This document shows, in pieces, positions 1-7,388 of a stretch of 23,615 nt of DNA (the stretch's first letter is position 1; every line of letters starts with the position of its first letter). Source of the DNA: JBGCEZ01 sp045106735 (lineage in GTDB: Bacteria > Planctomycetota > Phycisphaerae > Phycisphaerales > SM1A02). The notes beneath the pieces are model-generated. The model made no database searches. It was not told where the DNA came from and saw only the letters and a list, made by a program, of their open reading frames with translations. The stretch covers positions 1 to 23,615 of the forward strand of contig JBGCEZ010000105.1 in the NCBI GenBank assembly GCA_045106735.1, given 5' to 3'. The translations under genes and the position numbers were made by a program.

Positions 1-941
1 TCCGGGCTGATGTAGTACGGCGTGCCGTACGCGCGGCCAGCTTCGGCTTCGGCCGCATCCTTGTCGCTGAGCGCCCGGGCCAGGCCGAGGTCGGCCAGCT
101 TCACGCGTCCGGTGCGCGTGATCATGATGTTCTTGGGCTTGACGTCGCGGTGGATGAAGCCCTTCTGGTGGGCGTGCTCAAGGGCCTTGGCCACTTGGCG
201 GACGACGTCGATCGCTTCCTTCTCGGGGAAACGGCGGGCTTCCACGATCCGGTCGTACACCGTCGGCCCGTCCACGTACTCCATGACGAAGTAGTGGTGC
301 TCGCCGGCGGCGCCGACGTCGTAGGCCTGCACGATGTTCGGATGGTTCAACTGGGCCGCGGCCCGGCCTTCCTTGTAGAAGCGCTCGATGAACTTGCGGT
401 TGTTCGTGAACTTCTTGGGCAGGACCTTGATGGCCACGAGTCGGTCGAGGCTGATCTGCTTGGCCAGGAAGACGGTGGCCATGGCGCCGGCGCCGAGCTT
501 TCGCTTGATGCGGAAGCCGGGGATCGAACGGCCCGAGCGGCGGGCTTCGAAGTCGTTGCGAAGTCGATCGAGCTGGTGCCGGGTGGCGTATTGCTTGGAG
601 ACCAGGATCTCGGCGAGCGTGCGGCTGATCTCGCGATCGTCGTCCGCGGCGTCGGTGTTCACCTCGGCCATCGCCTGGGCGACTTCTTCTTCCGTGGCCA
701 GACCCGAACGGATCACGACCTGGCCGAGCAGGGTTTCAAAGCCCCCGGTCGCGGCGGTCTCGCTGCCGACGGTCGTCGCGGGAGTGTCATCCGGCGTCGC
801 GGCTTCGGTCATGGCCGCTTCGGTGCTCAGCGAATCTTCCGCGTCGGCGGAAGACTGCCCGGCGTCCGTGTCGGCGAGCGACAGCGGCGCATCCTCTTCG
901 GGCGCAGGACCACGTTCAGGATTTGGAGAGGGCGTCGACAC
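1..941 (-). CDS. Ser/Thr protein kinase (Hanks type), 5' part, truncated by the window edge
   Basis: Reading the minus strand gives about 313 residues before the window ends. Residues 1-65 are acidic and Ala/Thr-rich. About 67-130 form a helical module (GFETLLGQVVIRSGLATEEE...) resembling the N-terminal domain of GspE/MshE-type ATPases. The kinase domain follows: glycine loop LGAGAMATVF, VAIK with the ATP lysine near 172, HRDVKPKN with the catalytic aspartate near 266, DLG in place of DFG near 284, and GTPYYISPE at the edge. These residues support an active cytoplasmic kinase; its substrate cannot be told. The C-terminal part, often membrane or sensor domains in planctomycetes, is missing. 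The start is uncertain: GTG at 941 is preceded by TATTTA and then 6 nt; GTG at 959 and ATG at 812 are alternatives. It is divergent from the envelope operon. Confidence 0.9.
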   Translation of the reverse strand, partial: MSTPSPNPERGPAPEEDAPLSLADTDAGQSSADAEDSLSTEAAMTEAATPDDTPATTVGSETAATGGFETLLGQVVIRSGLATEEEVAQAMAEVNTDAADDDREISRTLAEILVSKQYATRHQLDRLRNDFEARRSGRSIPGFRIKRKLGAGAMATVFLAKQISLDRLVAIKVLPKKFTNNRKFIERFYKEGRAAAQLNHPNIVQAYDVGAAGEHHYFVMEYVDGPTVYDRIVEARRFPEKEAIDVVRQVAKALEHAHQKGFIHRDVKPKNIMITRTGRVKLADLGLARALSDKDAAEAEAGRAYGTPYYISP

Positions 942-1166
942 GCTTCTTAAATACCCCACGCTGCGGCCTCCAGCCGCTCACGGATCATAATCCCGAGGCG
1001 GCGCAGCCGGTCAGGACGACCAACACGGCCGCCTGCCCGCATCCCCTTCGCGGGACGACGAGCATCGGTTCCGCTGGAACCTACCTGCGCCCGCACCTTC
1101 GTGCAGTAGCGGATCCGGGCTGTTCGTCGATCGAATCAAGCGGCAGGACCGCAGAGGAGGGGTACC
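942..1166. other. Divergent intergenic region with two small hairpins
   Basis: No convincing gene lies here. Two short perfect inverted repeats are visible: CCCGC/GCGGG at 1036-1054 and GGTTCC/GGAACC with a 3-nt loop at 1067-1081. Both are short enough to be chance in GC-rich DNA. The region separates the kinase (leftward) from the envelope operon (rightward), so it should hold control elements for both. Confidence 0.4.
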
Positions 1167-1196
1167 TTGATGCAGATTCACGCGCCGCGGGATAAT
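1167..1196 (+). promoter_or_regulatory. Candidate sigma-70-like promoter for the envelope operon
   Basis: TTGATG at 1167-1172 and GATAAT at 1191-1196 are separated by 18 nt, close to the TTGACA/TATAAT consensus. Transcription would begin near 1203, leaving roughly 90 nt of leader before the GTG at 1294. If used, it excludes the ATG at 1195 as the GT9 start, because that ATG lies in the -10 box. It overlaps the start of the small ORF at 1170, so the two readings compete. Confidence 0.4.
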
Positions 1197-1280
1197 GGGA
1201 CCTTCGCGCGACAGGTTTTTCAGTTCGCCCGCGTTTTATGTAAGGTGTCTGTTCGTGTCATCCGGCGGCGAACATCTTGA
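1170..1280 (+). CDS. Possible 36-residue leader ORF with a canonical Shine-Dalgarno
   Basis: An ATG at 1170 lies 9 nt after AGGAGG (1155-1160), the clearest Shine-Dalgarno noticed in the window. It opens a 36-codon frame ending in TGA at 1278-1280, 13 nt before the GTG proposed for the glycosyltransferase. The product begins MQIHAPRDNG and ends in an arginine-rich tail (VIRRRTS). No known family is recognised. It could be a translated leader peptide or a chance frame. The candidate promoter at 1167-1196 conflicts with it. Confidence 0.3.
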   Translation: MQIHAPRDNGTFARQVFQFARVLCKVSVRVIRRRTS

Positions 1281-1293
1281 ATCGAGGGCTCAG

Positions 1294-2463
1294 GTGCCGG
1301 CTCATGTGCCGAGTCGCACCGATGGCCCCGCGCGCATCCTCATCGTGCGGCCGTCGGCCCTCGGAGACGTTTGCCGGACCGTCCCGGTCGCCGCGAGTCT
1401 TCGCGCTCGATGGCCCGGCGCCACGATCGGCTGGGTCGTCCAGAAGGGCTTCGAGGACGCAATCGCCGCCCATCCGGCGGTCGACGAAGTGATTGCGTTT
1501 CCGCGGCGGGACTTCCGCCAGCCTTGGCGACCGGCCGTCGCCGCGGCCATCAATCGCTGGCGGCGCGATCTCCGCGGGGGGGCGTGGGATCTGGTGATCG
1601 ACGCCCAGGGGCTTGGTCGCAGTGGTCTGATCGCCCTGGCCAGCGGCGCCCGGGTGCGGATCGGGGAGGCAGGAGCGCGGGAAGCCGCGTGGATGATGTA
1701 CACCCGGCGGGTCCCGATTCGCGAGCCACGCCACGCCGTCGATCGGATGCTGGATCTCGTGGCCGCGGCCGGAGCTGAGCCGGTCGAGGCGATGGACCTG
1801 GCCGTCCCCGCGGCGGCCACCGACTGGTGGAAAGGCGTCCGGCGCGAGGCGGGCCTGGGCGACCGGCCGTACGCGGTGATCGCCCCCACCGCCCGATGGC
1901 GGAGCAAGCAGTGGCCGGCGGACCGCTTTGCCGCGGTGGCGGATCACGTCGCAGGCCGAGGGCTTGCCTGCGTGTTCGTCGGCGCGCCCGGAGAAGAAGA
2001 CGCGGTGCGGGCCGCGATTCCGGCCCAGTCAGGAGCCGCGGATCGGCGGGATCATCTGGACCTCTCGGGCCGTACGACCGTGGGAGGGATGATGGCGGTG
2101 ATCGCCGGCGCATCGCTGATCGTCACCGGGGACTCGGCCCCGTTGCACATGGCCGCGGGCCTGCAAACGCCGGCGGTCGCCCTCTTTGGTCCGACGGAAC
2201 CGGACCGGGTCGGGCCGCGCGGCGATGGGCCGCTGACCGTTCTCGGTGGGGTGGATCCGCAGCGCGACGGAGTCGTCAACTATCGTCGGCTCCGGGATGA
2301 CGATCGCTGGATGCAGCGAATCGAGGTGGAAACAGTGAAGCGAGCAGTCGATGAGCTTCGCGATCGTTCGGCGATTCCGACGGACGTGTCCGCGGTGTCG
2401 GGCGTGTCTGACGAGTCTGAAGTGTCGGGCGTGCCGGGCGTGCCGGGAGTGAACGCATCATGA
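1294..2463 (+). CDS. Glycosyltransferase family 9 (heptosyltransferase-like)
   Basis: A GT-B glycosyltransferase of the WaaC/WaaF/RfaF family, which transfers heptose from ADP-heptose to the lipopolysaccharide core on the inner face of the cytoplasmic membrane. The first strand ILIVRPSALGDV is the family signature. The C-terminal half has VIAPTARWRSKQWP, LSGRTTVGGMMAVIAGA, TGDSAPLHMAAGL and ALFGPTEPDRVGP, the sugar-nucleotide site. The GTG at 1294 is chosen because GAGG (1284-1287) precedes it by 6 nt and it leaves only about 15 residues before the first strand. GTG at 1255 is possible; ATG at 1195 is disfavoured. Linkage to lpxK and hldE supports an inner-core role. The last ~23 residues are an odd Val-Ser/Pro-Gly repeat. 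The stop overlaps the maf start (ATGA). The exact acceptor is unknown. Confidence 0.88.
   Translation: MPAHVPSRTDGPARILIVRPSALGDVCRTVPVAASLRARWPGATIGWVVQKGFEDAIAAHPAVDEVIAFPRRDFRQPWRPAVAAAINRWRRDLRGGAWDLVIDAQGLGRSGLIALASGARVRIGEAGAREAAWMMYTRRVPIREPRHAVDRMLDLVAAAGAEPVEAMDLAVPAAATDWWKGVRREAGLGDRPYAVIAPTARWRSKQWPADRFAAVADHVAGRGLACVFVGAPGEEDAVRAAIPAQSGAADRRDHLDLSGRTTVGGMMAVIAGASLIVTGDSAPLHMAAGLQTPAVALFGPTEPDRVGPRGDGPLTVLGGVDPQRDGVVNYRRLRDDDRWMQRIEVETVKRAVDELRDRSAIPTDVSAVSGVSDESEVSGVPGVPGVNAS
2386..2448 (+). repeat. 9-bp tandem repeat in the 3' end of the GT9 gene
   Basis: Seven degenerate copies of a 9-bp unit (type GTGTCGGGC, GTGCCGGGC) encode a Val-Ser/Pro-Gly tail. It lies beyond the conserved GT9 fold and ends 11 nt before the next start codon, so it is a C-terminal add-on rather than a catalytic part. 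Confidence 0.75.
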
Positions 2464-3104
2464 ACCACGCGTCACCCGCTCCTGGTTCACGACTCTGGTT
2501 GGCCAGTCGCTCGCCGCGCCGGCAGCGCATGCTCGCCGAGGCCGGCATCGACGCGATCGCCCGGCCGGCATCGGTGGACGATGGATTCCTCCAGCGCCCG
2601 TTGGCGACGCCGCCCCACTGGTGGGTGGTTTCGCTCGCCCACTTCAAGGCCGAAGCCGTCGCCCGCGATCTTCGGGCCGAGTCGCCCGGACGCGGCGGCG
2701 TGGTGCTCGGCGCGGACACGGTGTGCGTGGTCGACGGGCGGGTGGTTGGCCAACCGTCCGACGCCGACGCAGCCCGCGTGATGATCCAAGACATCGTCGA
2801 CCGCGAACACGACGTCGTGACCGGGGTCGCGATCGTCGACCTGATCGATGGCCACCGCACGTTGATCGTGGACCGGAGTCAGGTGCGCTGCGGTCCAATC
2901 ACCGCGGGGGACATTGACGCGTACGTGGCCGGCGACGCGTGGCGCGGCAAGGCCGGCGGCTACAACCTGGAAGAGCGGATCGCGGCCGGTTGGCCGCTGA
3001 CCTGTGAGGGCGATCCGACGACCGTCGTCGGACTGCCGATGCAGCGACTCGAATCGGTGCTCGCGCCCTTTCGTCGTCCTCGGCACGGAGGGTCGGCCGC
3101 GTGA
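2460..3104 (+). CDS. maf: Maf-family nucleoside triphosphate pyrophosphatase
   Basis: Maf proteins hydrolyse non-canonical or specific NTPs to NMP and pyrophosphate in the cytoplasm. The protein has 214 residues, close to the usual ~200. It shows the N-terminal LASRSPRRQRML motif (16-25), GADTVCVVDG (84-93) with the catalytic aspartate, the WRGKAGGYNLEE block (161-172) and GDPTTVVGLPM near 184-194. In many Mafs the fourth block reads KAGAYGIQ; here NLEE replaces the usual IQ, so the substrate class (dTTP/UTP or 7-methyl-GTP type) cannot be assigned safely. The ATG overlaps the upstream stop by 4 bp and its stop overlaps the next GTG start, so translation is probably coupled inside the envelope operon. 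Maf is not itself a lipid A enzyme. Confidence 0.9.
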   Translation: MNHASPAPGSRLWLASRSPRRQRMLAEAGIDAIARPASVDDGFLQRPLATPPHWWVVSLAHFKAEAVARDLRAESPGRGGVVLGADTVCVVDGRVVGQPSDADAARVMIQDIVDREHDVVTGVAIVDLIDGHRTLIVDRSQVRCGPITAGDIDAYVAGDAWRGKAGGYNLEERIAAGWPLTCEGDPTTVVGLPMQRLESVLAPFRRPRHGGSAA

Positions 3105-3769
3105 GTCCGATCTGGCTGCTCGCCGATGTACATTTGGCTCCGGCATACGGTGTGTCGATGGGCGCGGTGATCATCGCGCTGCTCGCGATCTACCTCTGGT
3201 CCCTCGATGACGCCGATGTGCCGCCGGTGCGACGCCGGCTCCGGCGAACCGCCACCGCCCTGATGATCGTCTTGGTCCTGGTGCTGGTGGTCGCGATGTC
3301 CTTTGCCGACGCCGAGCGGCACCGCTTGCTGTACGTGGCGAGTTGGTCTGCCGTCATGTTGTTGGTGCTGGTGATGGTCATGTTTGCCGTCGTCGACGCG
3401 ATGATTTCCTCGTGGTTGCTGCGGGGCGATCTGGAAGCGACAAGTGCTCTGGCCGCGTGGGAAGTTCGCCGCGCCACGCAGGCGGCTGAGCAGGCGAAGG
3501 CCGATGCGCAGGCGTCGGATGCATCGGATGCGAAGGCTGGCGCCGACGCTCGCGCGGCGATCGCCTCACCGGATGCCACCGCCACCGCCACCGCCGGTCC
3601 CGAGGCCCGACCAGCGAGCGAAGCGAGCGGCACGTCGGGCGCCCCGATCGACGCGGAGGCGTCAACCAGTTCAGACAACGGCGGGGCACCCGGCCGCGCC
3701 TCCGGCGACCCCGCCGCATCATCCAGCGACGACCCCTTGCTTCCCCCTCGGCCGGATCGGGCACCATGA
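3101..3769 (+). CDS. Hypothetical membrane protein with low-complexity cytoplasmic tail
   Basis: Not recognised. The 222-residue protein starts with GTG overlapping the maf stop (GTGA) and ends overlapping lpxK (ATGA). Three hydrophobic segments are visible at about residues 15-32, 50-67 and 76-103. Arg-rich RRRLRR lies between the first two, pointing to a cytoplasmic loop. From about 120 on, the sequence is Ala/Asp/Ser/Pro-rich, with short repeats such as ASDASDA and ATATATAG, and probably disordered. A helical AAWEVRRATQAAEQAKADAQA stretch joins the membrane part to the tail. Its place between maf and lpxK suggests an envelope role, but this is only inference from context. Confidence 0.7.
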   Translation: MSPIWLLADVHLAPAYGVSMGAVIIALLAIYLWSLDDADVPPVRRRLRRTATALMIVLVLVLVVAMSFADAERHRLLYVASWSAVMLLVLVMVMFAVVDAMISSWLLRGDLEATSALAAWEVRRATQAAEQAKADAQASDASDAKAGADARAAIASPDATATATAGPEARPASEASGTSGAPIDAEASTSSDNGGAPGRASGDPAASSSDDPLLPPRPDRAP

Positions 3770-4860
3770 CCGGTCCGCTCCCCCCGTCGCTTGACCCGAT
3801 CGCGCGGCCGCTCGCCTGGGTGTACCGCGGCGTGATCGGCGCCCGCAATGCGTCCTTTGGCCGCGTGCGGCAATCGCGCACGGTCCCCGTTCCCGTGATC
3901 AGCATCGGCAATCTGACCGTGGGCGGCACCGGCAAGACGCCGCACGTGCAGTGGACGGCCCGCACGCTGCTGGCCGCCGGCCGTTCGCCGGCGATCTGCC
4001 TGCGGGGGTACGCCCGCGGAGACGGGCCATCCGACGAGGCGATGGAACACCGGCGGCGCGTCCCGGACGCACGGGTCGTCGTGCATCCGCGGCGCTACGA
4101 AGCGATTCGGCGGGCGCTGGCCGACGATCCAAGCATCGACTGCTGCGTTTTGGACGATGGGTTCCAGCATCGCCAGCTCGCCCGCGACCTGGACATCGTG
4201 CTGCTCGACTCGACGCGGGCATCGCTGGCCGATCGCATGCTGCCCGCCGGTTGGCTCCGCGAGCCGATCACCGCGCTGGCCCGGGCCGACGCGGTCGTCG
4301 TCACCCGGGCGACGGCGGTGGACGACGAACTGGCCGCCGCCATTGAGCAGCTCAGTGGCCACCGACCGATCGCGTGGACGCGGCACGTCTGGGCCGGCCT
4401 GGACGTGCACGAACCTGGACCGGTGGGCATCGACGCGATTCGCGAACCGGTGTCGATTCTCGCCGGCGTCCCGGTGGCGGTGATGGCCGGCATCGGGCAT
4501 CCGGCGTCGGTGGTGCGGACGGCGACCGAAGCGGGGGCCCGGGTCGTCCACGAAGAATCGGTGCGGGACCACCATCGCTACGACGCGGCCATGCTTGGCC
4601 GGGCGATGGGCCGGGCCGTGGCCGCCGGGGCCGAATTCGTCCTCGTGACCCGCAAGGACTGGGTGAAGCTCGAACGCATCCTGACTTCGGATGACGCGCC
4701 GGCGGGGGCCGGCTGGCTCCCGGTGGTCGTGCCGGATCTCGACGTTGGCTTCGTGGACGGGGAAGACGCCCTGCGCGATCGCGTCCTGGCCGCGGCCGGC
4801 GGGCCCATTGCCTCGGCCGACGATCGCTCGGACGCGCCCTCCGGTACCCTCCACCCATGA
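3766..4860 (+). CDS. lpxK: Tetraacyldisaccharide 4'-kinase (LpxK)
   Basis: LpxK phosphorylates the 4' position of the tetraacyl-disaccharide 1-phosphate to give lipid IVA, at the inner membrane with ATP. The 364-residue length is typical. Visible features are an amphipathic N-terminus (PLAWVYRGVIGARNASF), the P-loop GNLTVGGTGKTP (48-59), LRGYARGDGP (79-88), HPRRYEAI and the LDDGFQHRQLARDLDIVLLD block (129-148). The family more often has SRGYGR and DDGLQH, so Arg-Gly-Tyr-Ala and Gly-Phe are mild variants. It sits between overlapping ATGA junctions with the membrane protein upstream and hldE downstream. Its presence implies the organism makes lipid A; the earlier lpx genes are not in the window. 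Confidence 0.93.
   Translation: MTGPLPPSLDPIARPLAWVYRGVIGARNASFGRVRQSRTVPVPVISIGNLTVGGTGKTPHVQWTARTLLAAGRSPAICLRGYARGDGPSDEAMEHRRRVPDARVVVHPRRYEAIRRALADDPSIDCCVLDDGFQHRQLARDLDIVLLDSTRASLADRMLPAGWLREPITALARADAVVVTRATAVDDELAAAIEQLSGHRPIAWTRHVWAGLDVHEPGPVGIDAIREPVSILAGVPVAVMAGIGHPASVVRTATEAGARVVHEESVRDHHRYDAAMLGRAMGRAVAAGAEFVLVTRKDWVKLERILTSDDAPAGAGWLPVVVPDLDVGFVDGEDALRDRVLAAAGGPIASADDRSDAPSGTLHP
4845..4850 (+). promoter_or_regulatory. TAnnnT hexamer 6 nt before the hldE ATG (possible internal leaderless promoter)
   Basis: TACCCT lies within the 3' end of lpxK, with exactly 6 nt between it and the hldE ATG. The same spacing occurs before four other ATG starts in this window, which fits a -10 box giving a transcript that begins at the start codon. 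No clear -35 is visible. Confidence 0.4.
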
Positions 4861-6362
4861 CCGCCGGACTGCTCGAAACCCTGGCCGCCTGGAAGCGCGT
4901 ACACGTGCTCGTGGTTGGCGACGTGATGCTCGATGAACTCGTGTACGGCGCGGCCGAGCGGCTGAGCCCGGACGCGCCCGTGCCGGTCCTCCATGCCGAA
5001 CGCACCGAGCAGCGGCCGGGCGGCGCGTCGAACGTCGCCCTGTGCTTGCGGGCCCTGGGGGCGGACGTGTCGATCGTCGCCCTGATCGGCGACGATGCGG
5101 CCGGTGGCGATTTGCGTCGTCGACTGGAAGAAGCCGGCGTCAACACCGACGGCTTGGTCGTGGATCCCGCGCGGCCGACCACGGTCAAGCGCAGCCTCGT
5201 CGGCCTGGCCCAACACCGGCACCCGCAGAAAATGTTCCGCATCGACATCGAGTCCAAGCAGCCGGCCAGCGGCGTGGCCCGCGAGCGCCTCGACGAGGCG
5301 ATTGCCACGGGCGCGGCGAAGTGCGATGTCATCGCCCTGGAAGACTACGACAAGGGCGTGTGCACGGACGACGTCTGCCGCATGGTCATCGAGGTCGGCC
5401 GGAAGATCGGACGCGAGGTCCTGGTGGATCCGGCGGCGATCGAAGACTTCGGGCGGTACCGCGGGGCGACCGCGGTCACGCCGAACCGCAGCGAGGCGGA
5501 GCGGGCCACGGGCATGGACACGCCGCTTGACGCGAGCCGCCTGCACAATGCCGGGCTCACGGCCAAGCTCGGCCAGGAGCTGGATCTCGACGCGGTGCTG
5601 CTGACGCTCGACCGGCACGGCGCCCTCTTGGAGATTCGCGGCGGCGAACCGATCCACGTGCCGACGGTGGCCCGGAGCGTGTACGACGTGACCGGGGCCG
5701 GCGACATGGTGCTCGCTGCCTTGGCCGCGGCCCGCGGCAACGGGCTGGGCTGGGAAGACGCGACGATGTTCGCCAATGCTGCGGCCGGCCTGGAAGTCGA
5801 AGTCTTTGGCGTCGAACCGATTCCGCTGGCCCGCGTGGTGCGCGAGGTCTGGCGGCAGCACCGCGGCCTGGACGGCAAGCTGCGCACCGCCGACGAGATT
5901 GCGATCGAGGTGGCCGCGCACCGGGCGGCGGGCCAGCGCGTGGCCTTCACCAATGGATGCTTCGACGTCTTGCACGCGGGGCACGTGGGCTACCTGCGGG
6001 AAGCCCGTGGCTTGGCCGACGTCCTGGTGGTCGCGATCAACGAGGACGCCGAAGTCCGCCGCCAGAAGGGCGAGGGCCGGCCGATCTATCCACTGGCCGA
6101 CCGCGTGAGCGTGCTGAGCGAGCTGGCGTGCGTGGACTACGTGGTGCCGTTCGCCACGCCCACGGTGCACGATCTGCTGCGGTCGATCCGCCCGGATGTG
6201 TACGTCAAGGGCGGGGACTACCGGCCGGAAGAGATCAACGAACACGACGTCGTCAGCGAGCTCGGCATTGCATTGCAACTCGTGGCCAACCGGCCGGGGC
6301 TCGGGTCGACGCAGGTGATCGAGCAGATGCGATCCGTCGGCGAACGTCCGGGAGAGGGGTGA
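4857..6362 (+). CDS. hldE: Bifunctional heptose 7-phosphate kinase / heptose 1-phosphate adenylyltransferase (HldE)
   Basis: HldE phosphorylates D-glycero-beta-D-manno-heptose 7-phosphate at C1 and, after dephosphorylation by GmhB, adenylylates it to the ADP-heptose precursor. Residues ~1-330 are a PfkB/ribokinase-type kinase: VVGDVMLDELVYG at the start, PGGASNVA (54-61), TPNRSEAE (208-215) and VTGAGDM with the catalytic aspartate at 283. Residues ~358-501 are a nucleotidyltransferase domain with TNGCFDVLHAGH (365-376, HxGH motif) and VYVKGGDY. The 501-residue length matches full two-domain enzymes (about 480). It overlaps lpxK by ATGA and, with the GT9 enzyme upstream, forms a heptose synthesis-and-transfer set. 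The isomerase, phosphatase and epimerase are not in view. Confidence 0.95.
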   Translation: MTAGLLETLAAWKRVHVLVVGDVMLDELVYGAAERLSPDAPVPVLHAERTEQRPGGASNVALCLRALGADVSIVALIGDDAAGGDLRRRLEEAGVNTDGLVVDPARPTTVKRSLVGLAQHRHPQKMFRIDIESKQPASGVARERLDEAIATGAAKCDVIALEDYDKGVCTDDVCRMVIEVGRKIGREVLVDPAAIEDFGRYRGATAVTPNRSEAERATGMDTPLDASRLHNAGLTAKLGQELDLDAVLLTLDRHGALLEIRGGEPIHVPTVARSVYDVTGAGDMVLAALAAARGNGLGWEDATMFANAAAGLEVEVFGVEPIPLARVVREVWRQHRGLDGKLRTADEIAIEVAAHRAAGQRVAFTNGCFDVLHAGHVGYLREARGLADVLVVAINEDAEVRRQKGEGRPIYPLADRVSVLSELACVDYVVPFATPTVHDLLRSIRPDVYVKGGDYRPEEINEHDVVSELGIALQLVANRPGLGSTQVIEQMRSVGERPGEG

Positions 6363-6365
6363 GAC

Positions 6366-6977
6366 GTGGGTGAAGTGCGACTCGACGCCGGTTGTCGCGA
6401 CGACCAAGGCTCCCGCGAGTTGCGCGGTCGCCGCGTGGGGTCAGCGTTGATCTGCCTGGCCGTGATGGTGTTCGGCATCGTTGGCATCCGATCGATCGAC
6501 GATCTGGCCCGCGGTGGTCACGAGTCGGCGTGGCGGGCGGTGCAGCGCGATCGCTACGACGCGGAGGTGCTGGAGTTCCAGCGGGGCGTCAGTGCCGCGT
6601 ACGCGTCGATGCGCGCGTCGGGCTTCAGCGCCACGATCAACTTTGGGCCTGAACCTTCCGGCGATCCCGCGATCCGGGCGTGGCGCGGAGGCATCGAAGT
6701 CCAGCGAGCCGTGATCAGCGGGCCGATCCTCGCGATGGCGTTGCTGGCCTTTTTCGTTGTCCCGTGGAAGCGACGGTTTCCATATCGGAAGCAGCGAGGG
6801 GACTGCGCCGGCTGCGGCGACCAGTTGTCCCATGTGGGGGCGAGCTGTTCAGAGTGCGGGCGCCATTCGTCGAAGCCGACGTCGGCCTTGATGGCTGCCG
6901 GCCGGGCCGCCCGCCTCGCCGCCGGCCCGGCCGCCATCGATGGTGCGTGCACGGAGTCTCGTCATGTCGAACGTTGA
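6366..6977 (+). CDS. Hypothetical membrane protein with a C-terminal zinc ribbon
   Basis: Not recognised as a named family. GTG at 6366 follows hldE by 3 nt, with GAGAGGGG upstream as a possible ribosome site. The 203-residue product has a hydrophobic segment at about 25-41 (VGSALICLAVMVFGIVG), a mostly polar stretch, a second segment at about 115-134 (ending in FFVVPW), then a basic patch and two CxxC pairs (147-150 and 161-164) that look like a small zinc ribbon. The topology would put the polar middle on one side of the membrane and the ribbon in the cytoplasm. The Ala-rich tail looks disordered. It may be the last-but-one gene of the envelope operon; function unknown. Confidence 0.65.
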   Translation: MGEVRLDAGCRDDQGSRELRGRRVGSALICLAVMVFGIVGIRSIDDLARGGHESAWRAVQRDRYDAEVLEFQRGVSAAYASMRASGFSATINFGPEPSGDPAIRAWRGGIEVQRAVISGPILAMALLAFFVVPWKRRFPYRKQRGDCAGCGDQLSHVGASCSECGRHSSKPTSALMAAGRAARLAAGPAAIDGACTESRHVER

Positions 6978-7296
6978 AACATCCGCGGCTGGTCTCTTGA
7001 CGCGCGCTGTTGCGTACCCCGCGGCCGTCTTGATCATCCTCGTATTGGGGAGTGCGTCGGACTCCACCATGCGCTGGCTCGCGGACGCCTGGTCGCTCAC
7101 GTTGGAGGCGACGGAAGTCGCGTTCGCGGCGTCTGTCCTGGGGACCACGCGAGGATTGGGAGGTTGGCACAGCGCCGGCATCCAAGGCCTCGTCGGCAGC
7201 CCGTTGCTGACGCTGGCCGTGGTCGTCGTGCTTGTGCTGCGCTGGCGCACTCCCGGCGTGAGCGAGCGGGTCGAGTCCGGGCGATTGACGAGCTGA
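6964..7296 (+). CDS. Small hydrophobic membrane protein
   Basis: Not recognised. The ATG at 6964 is preferred over 6940 because GGAG lies 7 nt upstream and because it overlaps the preceding gene by only 14 bp. The 110-residue product has a hydrophobic segment at about 17-31 (AYPAAVLIILVLGSA) and another near 82-95 (PLLTLAVVVVLVLRW), with a mildly polar helical stretch between. It ends just before a strong hairpin that probably terminates the operon. Alternative: a chance frame, though two membrane segments and the overlap argue against this. Confidence 0.5.
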   Translation: MSNVETSAAGLLTRAVAYPAAVLIILVLGSASDSTMRWLADAWSLTLEATEVAFAASVLGTTRGLGGWHSAGIQGLVGSPLLTLAVVVVLVLRWRTPGVSERVESGRLTS

Positions 7297-7320
7297 TCAT
7301 TCTTCGGGGGCGCGGCATCA

Positions 7321-7371
7321 CCGGTGCGTGGGCTCGCGGACGGGCTGGCACTGGGTCCGGCCCGCGCACGG
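7321..7371. terminator. Long hairpin at a convergent gene junction, probable bidirectional terminator
   Basis: Arms 7321-7333 and 7360-7371 pair over 12 bp with one bulged base and one G-U pair. A second inner stem CGGAC/GTCCG (7337-7341 with 7355-7359) extends it. There is no T-tract. It lies between the stop of the last plus-strand membrane gene and the stop of the minus-strand aminopeptidase, where a terminator serving both is expected. Confidence 0.55.
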
Positions 7372-7388
7372 CTTCCCCCTCGCGACCG

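Noticed and set aside
150..990. Rightward frames of 200-266 codons opposite the kinase
   Set aside because: The minus strand carries unmistakable kinase motifs (VAIK, HRDVKPKN, GTPYY); the plus frames are shadow sequence.
3190..4854. Leftward 554-codon frame opposite lpxK
   Set aside because: No recognisable motif, His/Arg/Pro-rich composition, and LpxK on the other strand is clear.
4578..6407. Leftward 609-codon frame opposite hldE
   Set aside because: Composition typical of antisense to a GC-rich gene; HldE motifs are complete on the plus strand.
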